A stretch of 64,000 bases of DNA from Polyangiaceae bacterium (GTDB lineage: Bacteria > Myxococcota_A > Polyangia > Polyangiales > Polyangiaceae): the NCBI GenBank assembly GCA_029266615.1, contig JAQSWN010000025.1:1-64000 (forward strand). The letters are read 5' to 3'. The notes under the pieces are model-generated. The model was given only the letters and a program-made list of their open reading frames with translations, had not been told where the DNA came from and ran no database searches. Below are positions 15,778-24,956 of the stretch, piece after piece. Position 1 is the stretch's first letter, and every line of letters starts with the position of its first letter. A program made the translations under genes and the position numbers.

Positions 15778-16131
15778 TTACTCGAGGTCGGGCGGAAAGC
15801 GATGCGTGCCGCCCGCGGCCAGCGGCAGCGGCTCCGCGCGGGCCACGGCCGTGACGGGGAGCTCGGCGTACAGGTGCGGGAAGAGCGCGCCGCCGCGCGA
15901 CGGCTCGAAGCGCAGAGCCGCGCCGAGAGCCGCCGTTCTCACCCACAGGAGTATCAAAGACGCCTGTCCCGCATAATGACGAGCGGCGGTCTCTGCCACC
16001 TGCGCGGCGGTGGAGAAGTGGATGAAGCCGTCTCGCAGATCATGCTCGGCGCCGAGGAAACGACCCTCCTGGCGGGCGCGCTCCCAGGCGTCGGCTGAGA
16101 GCAATCGGTACACGAAGACGGGCTGCGTCAT
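15778..16131 (-). CDS. DUF952 family protein
   Basis: 117 aa from ATG 16131; an upstream extension of the frame exists but MTQPVFVYRLLS is the natural family start. It matches DUF952: VYRLLSADAWERARQEGRFLG, then DGFIHFSTAAQVAETAARHY, LILLWVRTAALG, LRFEPSRGGALFPHLY and a final AVARAEPLPL. The DGFIHFS(T) motif is the family hallmark. These are small cytoplasmic proteins of unknown function, often annotated glutathione S-transferase-like without evidence. It is alone between the GH87-like gene upstream strand-wise and the xylanase. Confidence 0.88.
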   Translation of the reverse strand: MTQPVFVYRLLSADAWERARQEGRFLGAEHDLRDGFIHFSTAAQVAETAARHYAGQASLILLWVRTAALGAALRFEPSRGGALFPHLYAELPVTAVARAEPLPLAAGGTHRFPPDLE

Positions 16132-16290
16132 CTGACGAAGCATAGCAGCACTATTTACCCGAAAACATGGAACCAATGCCCGCGCGCTGGCCTCGCGGTT
16201 GACGATGGTGGAGCCGGGCGTCATGACCCGATTCGTCCAACCCCAGCCGTCGCCCAATCGCGACGGAAACGCCAGGAGTGTCTGTCGATC

Positions 16291-17550
16291 ATGCTCGCTC
16301 GCCGCGTCGTTCCCATGCTCTCGCTCCTCACCACGCTCGGGGTGTGGCCGCTCCTCGTCGCGTGCGACGCGGGGAGTGAGACTCCGCTCAACGCCGGGGC
16401 CAGCGGCGCCAGCATAGGGACGACGGGGGGCAGCGCGAGTGTCTCCGGGACGAGCAACGGCGGCAACGGCGGCGTCGCGAGCGGGACCGCGGGCGGCAGC
16501 AACGCGGGCGGTGCGGTCAGCGACTCACTCGCCGCCAAGTACGTGGGCTTCTTTCCGATTGGCGCAGCCGTCGGCGACGTCCACATCACCACGCAGCAAG
16601 ACATCCTCGTTCGCGACTTCAACCACCTGACTTGTGAGAACGCGATGAAGATCGCGGACATTCACCCTACCGAGGAGACCTACAACTGGGCCGAGGCGGA
16701 TAGAGTCGCGGACTTCGCGCGACAGCACGGCATGAAGCTCACGGGGCACACTCTCCTGTGGCATCGCCAGGCCCCGGAGTGGATGTTCGCGGGAGTGACG
16801 GCGGGGGACGCCGCCACCTTGGACCTCCTCAAGAACCGCTTGAAGGCGCACATCGAAGCGATGGTGAATCGCTACGCAGACGTGGTCGACAACTGGGACG
16901 TCGTCAACGAAGCCATCAGCGACACCGCCGACAAGCAGTACCGCGACGGCGCGGAAGGCTCGAAATGGTTCGAGCTGTTCGGCAGCGAGGAGTACATCTA
17001 CTGGGCGTTCCAGTTCGCCAAAGACGCGCTGGAGGCGAAGGCGCCCGGCAGCTCCGTCGGCAAGCTGTACTACAACGAGTACGTCGCGACGGTGAAGGCG
17101 GACAAGATGCTGAAGCTGCTCGCGTGGTTGAAGGACGACAAAGGACTCACCATCGACGGCGTCGGCTTTCAAAGCCACGAGAACATGACTTGGCCGAGCG
17201 TGGTGGATCTGCAGACCGCGATCGATAAGTTCCGGGCTGCTGGCTACAAGGTGAAGATCAGCGAGCTAGACGTGACCGTCTATAGCGACTACTCGACCGG
17301 TCCGTTCGTGCCCCAGCCCGCCGTCACCTACACGCCGGACCTGGCGGAACGCCAAGCCAAGCGCTTTGCGGACCTGTTCACGCTCTACCGTAAGAACAAG
17401 GACGTACTCACGAGCGTGACGTTCTGGGGCGTCTCCGACGACCAAACTTGGCTGGACAACGAGCCCGTGCCAGCCCGTAACGACTTTCCGCTCTTGTACG
17501 ACGACCAGCACCAGCCGAAGCCCGCGCGCGCCGCGATCATGAATTTCTGA
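16291..17550 (+). CDS. Endo-1,4-beta-xylanase, GH10, lipoprotein
   Basis: 419 aa. Signal peptide with lipobox LVAC (C25), a Gly/Ser/Thr linker (about 30-75), then a full GH10 barrel (about 77-419). GH10 marks include FNHLTCENAMK, LTGHTLLWHRQAPEW, acid/base E207 in WDVVNEAI, and nucleophile E325 in ISELDV; VTFWGVSDDQTWL is the seventh-strand Trp loop. It cleaves internal bonds of xylan; the lipid anchor places it on the cell surface, probably the outer membrane. A CE6-type acetyl esterase lies 40 kb on in the same window (56679). The start has no close Shine-Dalgarno; upstream 16132-16290 holds a weak sigma-54-like sequence that I do not accept. Confidence 0.93.
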   Translation: MLARRVVPMLSLLTTLGVWPLLVACDAGSETPLNAGASGASIGTTGGSASVSGTSNGGNGGVASGTAGGSNAGGAVSDSLAAKYVGFFPIGAAVGDVHITTQQDILVRDFNHLTCENAMKIADIHPTEETYNWAEADRVADFARQHGMKLTGHTLLWHRQAPEWMFAGVTAGDAATLDLLKNRLKAHIEAMVNRYADVVDNWDVVNEAISDTADKQYRDGAEGSKWFELFGSEEYIYWAFQFAKDALEAKAPGSSVGKLYYNEYVATVKADKMLKLLAWLKDDKGLTIDGVGFQSHENMTWPSVVDLQTAIDKFRAAGYKVKISELDVTVYSDYSTGPFVPQPAVTYTPDLAERQAKRFADLFTLYRKNKDVLTSVTFWGVSDDQTWLDNEPVPARNDFPLLYDDQHQPKPARAAIMNF

Positions 17551-17585
17551 TTGCTGGGGCGGCGCAACTGCCGTAGCGCATCGGG

Positions 17586-18872
17586 GTGACGCAGAGCGAC
17601 GTCGAGCGCGCGATCCATACAGTGTATCGAATGGAGTCGGCGCGCCTCATCGCGGGCCTCACTCGCATGGTTCGGGACGTGGGCGTCGCGGAGGAGCTCG
17701 CGCAAGACGCGCTCGTCATTGCGCTGGAGCATTGGCCCACTGAGGGCGTACCGGACAACCCGGGCGCGTGGCTGATGGCCACCGCCAAGCGCCGCGCGAT
17801 CGACGAGCTGCGCCGCAACAAGCGCCTCACTCGCAAGCACGAGGAGCTCGGCCATGACTTGGAGGCGGACGCGGCGGCTGAGCGTGAAGGCCTCATGCGC
17901 ACCCTGGAATCGAAGCTGGACGACGCGGTCGGCGACGACCTGCTGCGGCTCCTCTTCATCTCGTGCCACCCGGTGCTGTCCATGGAGGCGCGCGTCGCCC
18001 TCACGCTGCGCCTGCTCGGGGGCCTCACGACCGACGAGATCGCGCGGGCTTTCTTGGTGCCCGAGCCGACGGTGGCTCAGCGCATCGTCCGCGCCAAGCG
18101 AACGTTGGCCGAAGCGAAGGTGCCATTCGAGCTGCCACCGGCACCGGAGTTGTCCGAGCGGCTCTCCTCCGTGCTCGGCGTGATCTACCTCATCTATAAC
18201 GAGGGCTACGCGGCCACGGCCGGGGACGACCTGATGCGACCCGGGTTGTGCGAGGACGCGCTCCGCCTCGGGCGGATTTTGGCCCAGCTCGCGACCGAGG
18301 AGCCCGAGGTGCACGGCTTGCTAGCTCTGATGGAAATCCAAGCGTCGCGCGCCAAAGCGCGCGTTGGGCCAGGCGGGGAAGCCATTTTGCTGCTGGAACA
18401 GAACCGGGGCCGCTGGGATCAACTGCTGATTCGCCGTGGGCTAGCCGCTTTGGAACGCGCTGAGCGCTTGGGTGGCGCGGACGGTGCCTACGCGCTGCAG
18501 GCGGCAATCGCGGCGTGTCACGCGCGGGCACGCACCGCGGAAGAGACGGACTGGCGTCGCATCGCCGAGCTGTACGCAAAGCTGGTAGAACGCACACAAT
18601 CTCCCATCGTGGAGCTGAACCGCGCCGTGGCCGTCGCGATGGCGGAAGGTCCGGCCGCGGGCCTCGCGATCGTGGACGATCTCGCGAAAGTGCCGCTGCT
18701 TTCTAGCTACCATCTGCTGCCCAGCGTGCGGGGTGATCTCCTGCAGAAGCTGGGGCGCTCGGCCGAGGCTGCGAGCGAGTTCGAACGCGCTGCGTCTTTG
18801 ACTCGAAATGTACGAGAGCGCGAAGTCCTGCTCGGGCGCGCAGCCGCGAGCGGCCGCCGAACTCAAAACTAA
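17586..18872 (+). CDS. ECF42-family RNA polymerase sigma factor with C-terminal extension
   Basis: 428 aa from GTG 17586. Region sigma2 has IVRD-type GLTRMVRDVGVAEELAQDALV and PGAWLMATAKRRAIDELRR; sigma4 has LTLRLLGGLTTDEIARAFLVPEPTVAQRIVRAKR, cut here in spirit as ALTLRLLGGLTTDEIA plus VPEPTVAQRIVRAKR. After residue 190 comes the long C-terminal helical/TPR-like extension characteristic of ECF42 (ERLSSVLGVIYLIYNEGY, LNRAVAVAMAEGPAAGL). ECF42 factors lack an anti-sigma factor and work with DGPF/YCII proteins. No DGPF gene is adjacent to this copy; the nearest is 25528. A second ECF42 factor lies at 25915. The xylanase ends 35 bp before. Confidence 0.92.
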   Translation: MTQSDVERAIHTVYRMESARLIAGLTRMVRDVGVAEELAQDALVIALEHWPTEGVPDNPGAWLMATAKRRAIDELRRNKRLTRKHEELGHDLEADAAAEREGLMRTLESKLDDAVGDDLLRLLFISCHPVLSMEARVALTLRLLGGLTTDEIARAFLVPEPTVAQRIVRAKRTLAEAKVPFELPPAPELSERLSSVLGVIYLIYNEGYAATAGDDLMRPGLCEDALRLGRILAQLATEEPEVHGLLALMEIQASRAKARVGPGGEAILLLEQNRGRWDQLLIRRGLAALERAERLGGADGAYALQAAIAACHARARTAEETDWRRIAELYAKLVERTQSPIVELNRAVAVAMAEGPAAGLAIVDDLAKVPLLSSYHLLPSVRGDLLQKLGRSAEAASEFERAASLTRNVREREVLLGRAAASGRRTQN

Positions 18873-18996
18873 AGGCGGCCGGCCGTCTGTAATCATGGCA
18901 TCGTCCTCGACGGAACCGACTGGCCGGTTCGATAACGAACGAAAAGTCTGGTTCGCGGAGGCTCGACGGATAGAATCCGCGAGCCGTTTCGGCAGC

Positions 18997-19884
18997 ATGG
19001 TAACAAGGCTTTATCTTCCCCTGGGCTTAGCGGCGTTGGCATTCGGTCTTGGCGGAGGCTTGTTGTCTGGCTGCTCCGTGTTGATCGACGTCGACAACAA
19101 ACAGTGCGCGACGAACCAAGACTGCGAGGCACTTGGTCCCGCGTTCTCGGGTGCGACGTGTGAGGCAGACGTGTGCGTCGTGAAGTCGCCGAGCGGCGGC
19201 GGCAGCGACGCCGGCGGCGCGCCCAGCATGGGTGTCGACGAACTCGTGTGCGAAAAGCCGGAGCCAAGCGGGGAAGAGAAGGTGAAGTACACCTTTGCCC
19301 CGATCTACATCCCGGGCAGCGAGCCAGAAGACACGAGCTTCCAGATCAAAGCCTGTAACCCGGGCGATCTGGAGTGCTCGAGCCCGGTGGACGGCCCGTT
19401 CGAAGTGAACGCGGGCGAGCCGCACGACTTCTCCGTGCCCGTCGGGTGGCAAGGCTACTTCGACGTTCGCAACCAAGAAACCATGAGCGCCCTGGTGTTC
19501 ATGGGGCGCCCCATCCTGGAGGACACGATTGGTTGGAACATCACCATGCCCACTCCCGTGCTCGTGGCGCAGCTCAGCCTCGCCACCCGTGAGACGGTGA
19601 ACGCCGAGCTCGGCATCATCATTGCGGTCGCGCGCGACTGCGACGCGGTTCCCATCGAAGGAGTCCAGTTCTCGAACAGCAAGGAAGGCTTGCAGTACTA
19701 CTTCGTGAACAACTTCCCCGACACCTCGCTGAACGAGACGGCCGCTCAGGGCGCGGTCGGGTTCGCGAACGTGCCGATCAGCACGACGACCCTCACCGCG
19801 ACCATGTCCACGGGGCAGGAGCTCACGCGGGCGATCATTCGCGTCAAACCGAACACTGTCTCCCTCGTGGAGCTATTCCCTTGA
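18997..19884 (+). CDS. Myxobacterial-type lipoprotein with Cys pairs
   Basis: 295 aa from ATG 18997, which gives a good signal peptide and lipobox LLSGC. After it a short Cys-rich motif KQCATNQDCEALG and ATCEADVCVV, a pattern common to polyangial surface lipoproteins, then a Gly/Ser linker and a soluble domain with IPGSEPEDTSFQIKAC and AVPIEGVQFSNS. The domain near EGVQFSNSKEG reads like a carboxypeptidase-regulatory/CarboxypepD_reg-type beta sandwich, but I do not recognise a named family with certainty. The stop overlaps the TTG start of the Ser/Thr kinase by 4 bp, so both are one transcript and the lipoprotein may be linked to its signalling. Confidence 0.7.
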   Translation: MVTRLYLPLGLAALAFGLGGGLLSGCSVLIDVDNKQCATNQDCEALGPAFSGATCEADVCVVKSPSGGGSDAGGAPSMGVDELVCEKPEPSGEEKVKYTFAPIYIPGSEPEDTSFQIKACNPGDLECSSPVDGPFEVNAGEPHDFSVPVGWQGYFDVRNQETMSALVFMGRPILEDTIGWNITMPTPVLVAQLSLATRETVNAELGIIIAVARDCDAVPIEGVQFSNSKEGLQYYFVNNFPDTSLNETAAQGAVGFANVPISTTTLTATMSTGQELTRAIIRVKPNTVSLVELFP

Positions 19885-21560
19885 ACGCAGGCCTGTCGCC
19901 GCAGAAGCCGAGCACGATGCTCGGTCGCTACCGGCTCCTCATGGAGCTCGGTCACGGCGGCATGGCGCACGTGTATCTGGCCCTCGTGAGTGGTCTGGCC
20001 GGGTTCAGCAAGCTGGTGGTGCTGAAGGTCATGCGCGACGAGCTGCGCGAGCACCCCGCGTCGCTCAACATGTTCTTGGGGGAGGCGCGCCTCGCCGCGC
20101 GGATGAATCACCCGAACGTCGTGCAGACCACCGAGGTCGGCGAGGACGGCGGGCGATACTTCATCTGCATGGAGTACCTGGAGGGGCAGACTCTCAGCCG
20201 GCTCCTGAAGAAGACTATCGACGGCTCGCTGCCACTGGCCGCCCGTCTCGAGATCATGTGCCAGATGCTGGAAGGCTTGTCCTACCTGCACGCGTTCAGC
20301 GATCTGGACGGCACGCCACTCGGCCTCGTCCACCGTGACATCAGTCCGAACAACATCTTCATCACGTTCGACGGCGGCGTGAAGGTGCTGGACTTCGGCG
20401 TGGCGAAAGCAGCCGGTATCAGTCACGTGACCGAGGCCGGTACCTTCAAGGGCAAGCTGGGCTACGCCGCGCCGGAGCAAATCGTCGGGCGCAGCGACCA
20501 GCGGTCGGACGTCTTCGCGGCAGGTGTCCTGCTCTGGGAGATCCTGACCTACCGTCGCCTCACCCAAGATCGCACGCAGACGGAGATCGTGCAGGGCCGC
20601 ATCGCCGGCGCCGAGTCCGAGCTGATGCTGCAAAAAGGCGCGGACGTGCCGCGCGAGCTGATGGACATTTGCGCGAAGGCGGCCTCGAAATCGCCCGACG
20701 ACCGCTACCCCACCGCGGGGGCGATGCGCGACGCGATCAAGCAGTACGTCGCTTTTCACTCGCTGGACTACCCGAGCCAGAAGCTGCGCGACCTGCTGCA
20801 GACCCTCTATCAAAAAGAACGCGCGGAGATGCGCCGCCAGATCGACCTGCGCATGAAGCAGGCGAACCTGGAAGACGAGCACCCTTCCGAGTTTGCTCGC
20901 GGGCCGTACGTGCCCGCCGCGAGCACCATGTTCGGGGGCACGAGCAGCGGCACCAACCCGGGTACGTCGCAATCCCCGCCCGTGGCGCGCGGTAAAATGT
21001 TCGTCGCCGCGGGGGCGCTCGCGCTGCTCGCCGGCGTCGCCGGCGCGTTTGCGACGAGGCTCCGTCCCGCTGCAGAGGCGTCCACGGGCGCCGCGGTAGT
21101 CGCGTCGACGGCGGCTCCCACGGAAGCCAGCAAGCCGACGGTGCTGCCCGCGCAAGCGTTGGTGCAGCTGCGCATCTCTGCGGAGCCGGGAAGCGCGGAG
21201 CTCTTGCTGGACGGGGCCAAGTTGGAAGGTAACCCCTTCCACGGGCAGTTGGCCAAGGACAGCGCGTTACATCGTCTCGAGGTGCGGGCGCCGGGTCGCA
21301 AGAGCGACGTACGCATGATTCACCTCGACCACGACCTGCAGCTCCACATCGAGCTGCCGTTCGGTGGGGGCTCCGTCGCGGCGTCACCGGCCGCCGCTCC
21401 GGCAACACCTGCGGCCGCCGCCGCCCCCGCTGCCGCCGCCCCCGCCGGCCAGAAGTCCCCCGCCACGAAGCCTGCCACGACGTCGGAAGACTTCGTCCAC
21501 AAGCCGCGCGACGGTAAGGCCGTGCGCCCCATCGACAACTCGGACCCCTACGCGAACTGA
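19881..21560 (+). CDS. Hanks-type Ser/Thr protein kinase with membrane segment and PEGA-like periplasmic domain
   Basis: 559 aa from TTG 19881, which overlaps the lipoprotein stop; an in-frame ATG at 19917 is an alternative start. The kinase domain (about 16-290) has the Gly loop GHGGMAHVY, Lys K49 (VVLKV), the HRDISPNN catalytic loop (D153), DFG (171-173) and APE (GYAAPEQIVG). HRDISPNN is the typical myxobacterial form of the HRDLKPxN loop. One membrane segment (about 374-394) follows a spacer. The outer part (about 425-495) is a PEGA-like domain (LRISAEPGSAELLLDG, then HRLEVRAPGRKSDVRM). A Pro/Ala-rich tail ends it. The next gene, 2 bp on, is also a PEGA/TPR protein. Confidence 0.92.
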   Translation: MNAGLSPQKPSTMLGRYRLLMELGHGGMAHVYLALVSGLAGFSKLVVLKVMRDELREHPASLNMFLGEARLAARMNHPNVVQTTEVGEDGGRYFICMEYLEGQTLSRLLKKTIDGSLPLAARLEIMCQMLEGLSYLHAFSDLDGTPLGLVHRDISPNNIFITFDGGVKVLDFGVAKAAGISHVTEAGTFKGKLGYAAPEQIVGRSDQRSDVFAAGVLLWEILTYRRLTQDRTQTEIVQGRIAGAESELMLQKGADVPRELMDICAKAASKSPDDRYPTAGAMRDAIKQYVAFHSLDYPSQKLRDLLQTLYQKERAEMRRQIDLRMKQANLEDEHPSEFARGPYVPAASTMFGGTSSGTNPGTSQSPPVARGKMFVAAGALALLAGVAGAFATRLRPAAEASTGAAVVASTAAPTEASKPTVLPAQALVQLRISAEPGSAELLLDGAKLEGNPFHGQLAKDSALHRLEVRAPGRKSDVRMIHLDHDLQLHIELPFGGGSVAASPAAAPATPAAAAAPAAAAPAGQKSPATKPATTSEDFVHKPRDGKAVRPIDNSDPYAN

Positions 21561-21562
21561 TC

Positions 21563-22531
21563 ATGCGCTTCCACTCGACGATTTCTCGCGCCGTCACCCT
21601 GCTCTGCCTCGCCAGCGCCGGCCTCGTCACCACGCCGGCTTGGGCGCAGAGCGCAGACGCGGCCGGCTCGGACGCAGAGGTCGAGCAAGCCCGCAAGCAT
21701 TTCAGCCAAGGGCTCAAGCTCTACAAGGACGGGGACTTCGACGCGGCTCTCGTTCAGTTCGAGCGAGCGTACGCGATCAAGAGCAACTTCAAGGTGCTCT
21801 ACAACATCGCACAATGTTACTTCGAGCTGCATCAGTACGTGGAGGCGCGCGACGCGCTGTCTCGCTACGTCAAAGAGGGCGGCGGCAACATCGAGTCGGA
21901 CCGCAAGACGCAGGTGGAGACGGACCTCGCCGAGCTGCAGAAGCGCATCGCGCATCTCAAGCTCAGCGTGAACGTGAACGGAGCCACCATCTACGTGGAC
22001 GGCAAGAAGGCGGGCGTCACTCCCCTCGCCGGCTTCATCGACGTGAACGAGGGCCAGCGCACCATCTCCGTGGAAGCGCAGGATCACGGCAGTAAGCAGC
22101 GGGTGGTGCGACTCGCCGGCGGCGAAGAGCAGACCGTCACGCTGAACTTCGAGGAAAACAAGCCAAACACCGCGGCCGGCGGCGTCGACGTCGGCGGTGC
22201 ACCGCGAACGCCCACGGGACTCGGCGCCGGCTTCTGGGTCACCGGTATCGGCGCGCTCGCGCTTGGCGCTGGCGCGGGCGTGACGGGGTACCTCGCCCTG
22301 CAGGCTCAGAGCGACCGCGACGACAGGCTCAAGCGGCCGGGCGCAACCGCCTCCGAGCTCGACGACGACGCCACCAAGGCCAAAACCTTCGCCCTGACGA
22401 CGGACATCTTGGCCGGCAGCGCGATCGTATTCGCGGGCATCGCCACGGTGCTGCTCGTCACCCACGACTCCGGCTCGCAGCAAGTCGGGGTCGGGGTCGG
22501 TCCCGGCAACGTCAGCGTTTCTAGCAAATAG
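21563..22531 (+). CDS. Secreted TPR-PEGA protein, partner of the Ser/Thr kinase
   Basis: 322 aa. Signal peptide ending at TTPAWAQ. TPR-like helices (about 45-130: ARKHFSQGLKLYKDGDFDAA, then KVLYNIAQCYFELHQY), a PEGA domain (about 130-200: LKLSVNVNGATIYVDGKKAG, GFIDVNEGQRTISVEA), and a hydrophobic pair of segments (about 222-240 and 275-300) near the end, so the protein is anchored. It is an envelope protein of the kind that myxobacteria encode beside Ser/Thr kinases. Its start lies 2 bp after the kinase stop, so they form one operon with the lipoprotein. Role inferred: envelope sensor or scaffold. It ends exactly where the convergent NTT-like gene stops. Confidence 0.85.
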   Translation: MRFHSTISRAVTLLCLASAGLVTTPAWAQSADAAGSDAEVEQARKHFSQGLKLYKDGDFDAALVQFERAYAIKSNFKVLYNIAQCYFELHQYVEARDALSRYVKEGGGNIESDRKTQVETDLAELQKRIAHLKLSVNVNGATIYVDGKKAGVTPLAGFIDVNEGQRTISVEAQDHGSKQRVVRLAGGEEQTVTLNFEENKPNTAAGGVDVGGAPRTPTGLGAGFWVTGIGALALGAGAGVTGYLALQAQSDRDDRLKRPGATASELDDDATKAKTFALTTDILAGSAIVFAGIATVLLVTHDSGSQQVGVGVGPGNVSVSSK

Positions 22532-24655
22532 TCAGTCGGGGTCCCCGGGCAGAGCTTGGGGCGTCAAATCGGCGCGAATGGAGCGCTTGAGCTCGTCGAG
22601 CAGCTGCGTCTCGGTGCGCGAGACCTCGCCGCGGGGCTCGGGCCGCTCCGCGAGCGCCTCCACGAGGGGCGAGCGCACAGCCTCGGGGAGCAAGCTCTCC
22701 AAGTACTCCAGAGCGGTTCCGCGCAGCTTGCGGTCGTCGGTGCGTAGTCCCTGGCGCACGAGCTCCATGGACCCCCGCGTGAGGCACAGCGAAAGGAGCG
22801 CGAAGACGTGGTCGCTCGCATCCTGCGAGAGGGGGCCTCGCTCCAGCTCCGAGAGCGCGAGCGCGAAGACCTCCTTGCTGTCGGGCAGGAGCGCGCGATC
22901 TTCGTGCGTTACTTCGGCGAGAGCCAGAGCCGCGCGGTAGCGCACCTCGAGCGCCTCCGCGCCGAGCGCGCGAGTGAGCGCGGAAACGACCCGGGGCCCG
23001 CGCAGCGCGCGCAGCACGTGGGGGACGCGGCGACGCACCGCGAGCGGCTGGGCGCTGCTCAGCATGACGTCTGCCAGTAGGCCGACGACGTCCGGCCCCA
23101 TCGAGCGCAGCGCCGCGAGCGCGGCCTTGGCGAGCTGCTCCGACGCCAAGTGCGGGATCACGAAGGCGGCGAGGCGCTGATCGAGCGAAGGGCGGGAGAG
23201 CAAGCTACGTAGCGCGCTCACGTCCTGTCCGAGCAGCGTGCGCACGTCGGCGACGAGCTTTTCCTGGTCTACCGCCGCCGGAGGCGAGACCACGGTGTCG
23301 GCTTGGGCGCGAGCGGCTCGGTCCGCGCGCGCGCGCTCGATCTCGGCGCGAAGCTTGTCGCGGTCGATGCCCAGCGTCGTGGCCGAGAGCGTGAGGCGCG
23401 CCGCGGGATCTTCGACCTCCACCGCCTCCACGCTGACCGTGCCCGCGCGCAAGCTCGCCTCCAGCTCCGCCACGTAGCCTTGCCGGGCACGCAGCGAGAG
23501 CAGCAGCGCTAGCGCAAACGCGAACGTCGACAGCAGGAGCGGCACCCGCTCGATCATCAGCGGGCTCCCCAGCGAAACCAGCAAAATCGCCAAGCTGGCG
23601 GCGGCGTCCCCGCCCTTGTCGAACACGACGTCGATGAGGGACTTGGTGGCGCGCTTGGTCGCCGAGGGTAGCGGCGTGAACAGCGGCTCGAAGGCGCTGC
23701 GGAAGAGCGAGGGTCCGAGGGCCAAATCCGCTCCGCGCAGCGCGCCCATCGACCAGAATGACGGCGAAAGCGACGCGAACGCGCCGAGACCCACGCCGAG
23801 CGCGGGCGAGACGGCGAGAGTGCCGCCCAAGCCGAGCGTGCCGAACAAGGGCCGCGAAACGAACGCTTGCAAGACGAAGCTGAGGAGCGACCCTGCGGTG
23901 TAGAACACGGCGAAGAAGCGCACCAAGGACTCAGCGCTGCCGAAGCGCGCCTGAGCCGCTTGCTTGAGGGCGAAGTCCGCGAAGGCGGAGGCGGCCGCGG
24001 TGCTGGTAACGAGCAGGGCAAGCGTCCAAAGGTAGCCGCTGAACTTGACCGGCTCCTGCACGCGGCTGGCGGGGCCGCTCGAGGTGCTGTCGGTCGCGGC
24101 GAGTCGCTGTGAGCAAGCCGCGGAGAGCAGGCATATCCCCGCCACCAGCAGCAGCGTGCTGCGCGCGTCGAACCAGTGCGCGCCTCGCTCCATCGCCGCC
24201 CCGCCCAGCAGACCGCCCAGGGTCGCGCTGGCCGTGATGCGCCCGACCGAGCGCTTCATGGAGTGCGGATCCAGCCGCTCGTTCACTAGAGACCAGAAGG
24301 CGCTGATCATGAGCGCGCCGCCGATGGAGACGTGCAGGTAGACGGTGAGCGCAATGGCATGCGCCGCGAACGGCAGCAGCGCATACTCGGCCACCGAGAG
24401 CCCCGCGCTCACCACGAAGAGCAGCGGCGTCAGGCGGTCCGGCCCATGACGCGTCATCAGCCGAGACACGAGGAGGACGACCGGAATCGCGCAGAGCGCC
24501 GAGGCGAGCATCACCTTCGGCAGGTCTTGGACCTTGAAGATCGATAGGAAGAGCCCCTCGCGCAGCGATTTCCCGGCCACCTGGTGGGCGATGGCCAAAG
24601 CGGCCGTGAGCATCGCGAGCCGGACGGCGTGCCCTTCGGCGCGTGAGCTATCCAC
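22532..24655 (-). CDS. NTT/MFS-type membrane protein with C-terminal HEAT-like repeats
   Basis: 707 aa. The N-terminal 410 residues hold about 11-12 membrane segments in an MFS/NTT-like arrangement (AHQVAGKSLREGLFLSIF, PKVMLASALCAIPVVLLVSR, KSLIDVVFDKGGDA). The KSLREGLF and DVVFDKGGD blocks recall nucleotide transporters of the ADP/ATP-translocase (Npt) family and their non-plastid relatives with HEAT domains. Residues about 410-707 are soluble helices with HEAT-like repeats (AALRSMGPDVVGLLADVM, RVPHVLRALRGPRVVSALTRAL, EVRYRAALALAEVT). NTT proteins exchange ATP and ADP in organelles and obligate intracellular bacteria; substrate here is unknown and it may be a fused regulator of transport. 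Its gene abuts the TPR-PEGA gene without a gap. Confidence 0.7.
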   Translation of the reverse strand: MDSSRAEGHAVRLAMLTAALAIAHQVAGKSLREGLFLSIFKVQDLPKVMLASALCAIPVVLLVSRLMTRHGPDRLTPLLFVVSAGLSVAEYALLPFAAHAIALTVYLHVSIGGALMISAFWSLVNERLDPHSMKRSVGRITASATLGGLLGGAAMERGAHWFDARSTLLLVAGICLLSAACSQRLAATDSTSSGPASRVQEPVKFSGYLWTLALLVTSTAAASAFADFALKQAAQARFGSAESLVRFFAVFYTAGSLLSFVLQAFVSRPLFGTLGLGGTLAVSPALGVGLGAFASLSPSFWSMGALRGADLALGPSLFRSAFEPLFTPLPSATKRATKSLIDVVFDKGGDAAASLAILLVSLGSPLMIERVPLLLSTFAFALALLLSLRARQGYVAELEASLRAGTVSVEAVEVEDPAARLTLSATTLGIDRDKLRAEIERARADRAARAQADTVVSPPAAVDQEKLVADVRTLLGQDVSALRSLLSRPSLDQRLAAFVIPHLASEQLAKAALAALRSMGPDVVGLLADVMLSSAQPLAVRRRVPHVLRALRGPRVVSALTRALGAEALEVRYRAALALAEVTHEDRALLPDSKEVFALALSELERGPLSQDASDHVFALLSLCLTRGSMELVRQGLRTDDRKLRGTALEYLESLLPEAVRSPLVEALAERPEPRGEVSRTETQLLDELKRSIRADLTPQALPGDPD

Positions 24656-24956
24656 CCGGCTTGTTTAACCCAGCCTGACGGTTTGCCGCAATTCGTGCGG
24701 GATTGGACCGGATTGTCTGAAGCACGGGACCGTCACCCCCTTGAGCCGTAGCCGTTCACCGGCCGGAGCGTCGGGCCGCTCGTTCACGCTCCGCCCAAAT
24801 TGCCGTTGGATTGCCGGCAGTTACGCGCTGCAGAAAAAAAAATGCGCCGCGATGTCGATCGGCGATGCCTCCGTTTGACGTGTCTACAGAGACCGAGCTC
24901 TCGTACCGGACGCGGCGTTCGGCACGGAGGCGGTGGAAACAAGGAAAGTGCAGTTC
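24656..24956. other. Gene-free stretch with an A9 run
   Basis: No supported gene lies in these 301 bp. It is the common upstream region of the NTT-like gene (minus) and the SRPBCC gene (plus). A homopolymer of nine A at 24834-24842, and TTGCCG repeated 11 bp apart just before it, are the only striking features in otherwise GC-rich sequence. I see no convincing promoter. Confidence 0.5.

Noticed and set aside
16180..16230. Possible sigma-54 promoter for the xylanase (TGGC-N7-TTGA)
   Set aside because: The -12 GC is replaced by GA, an essential position.
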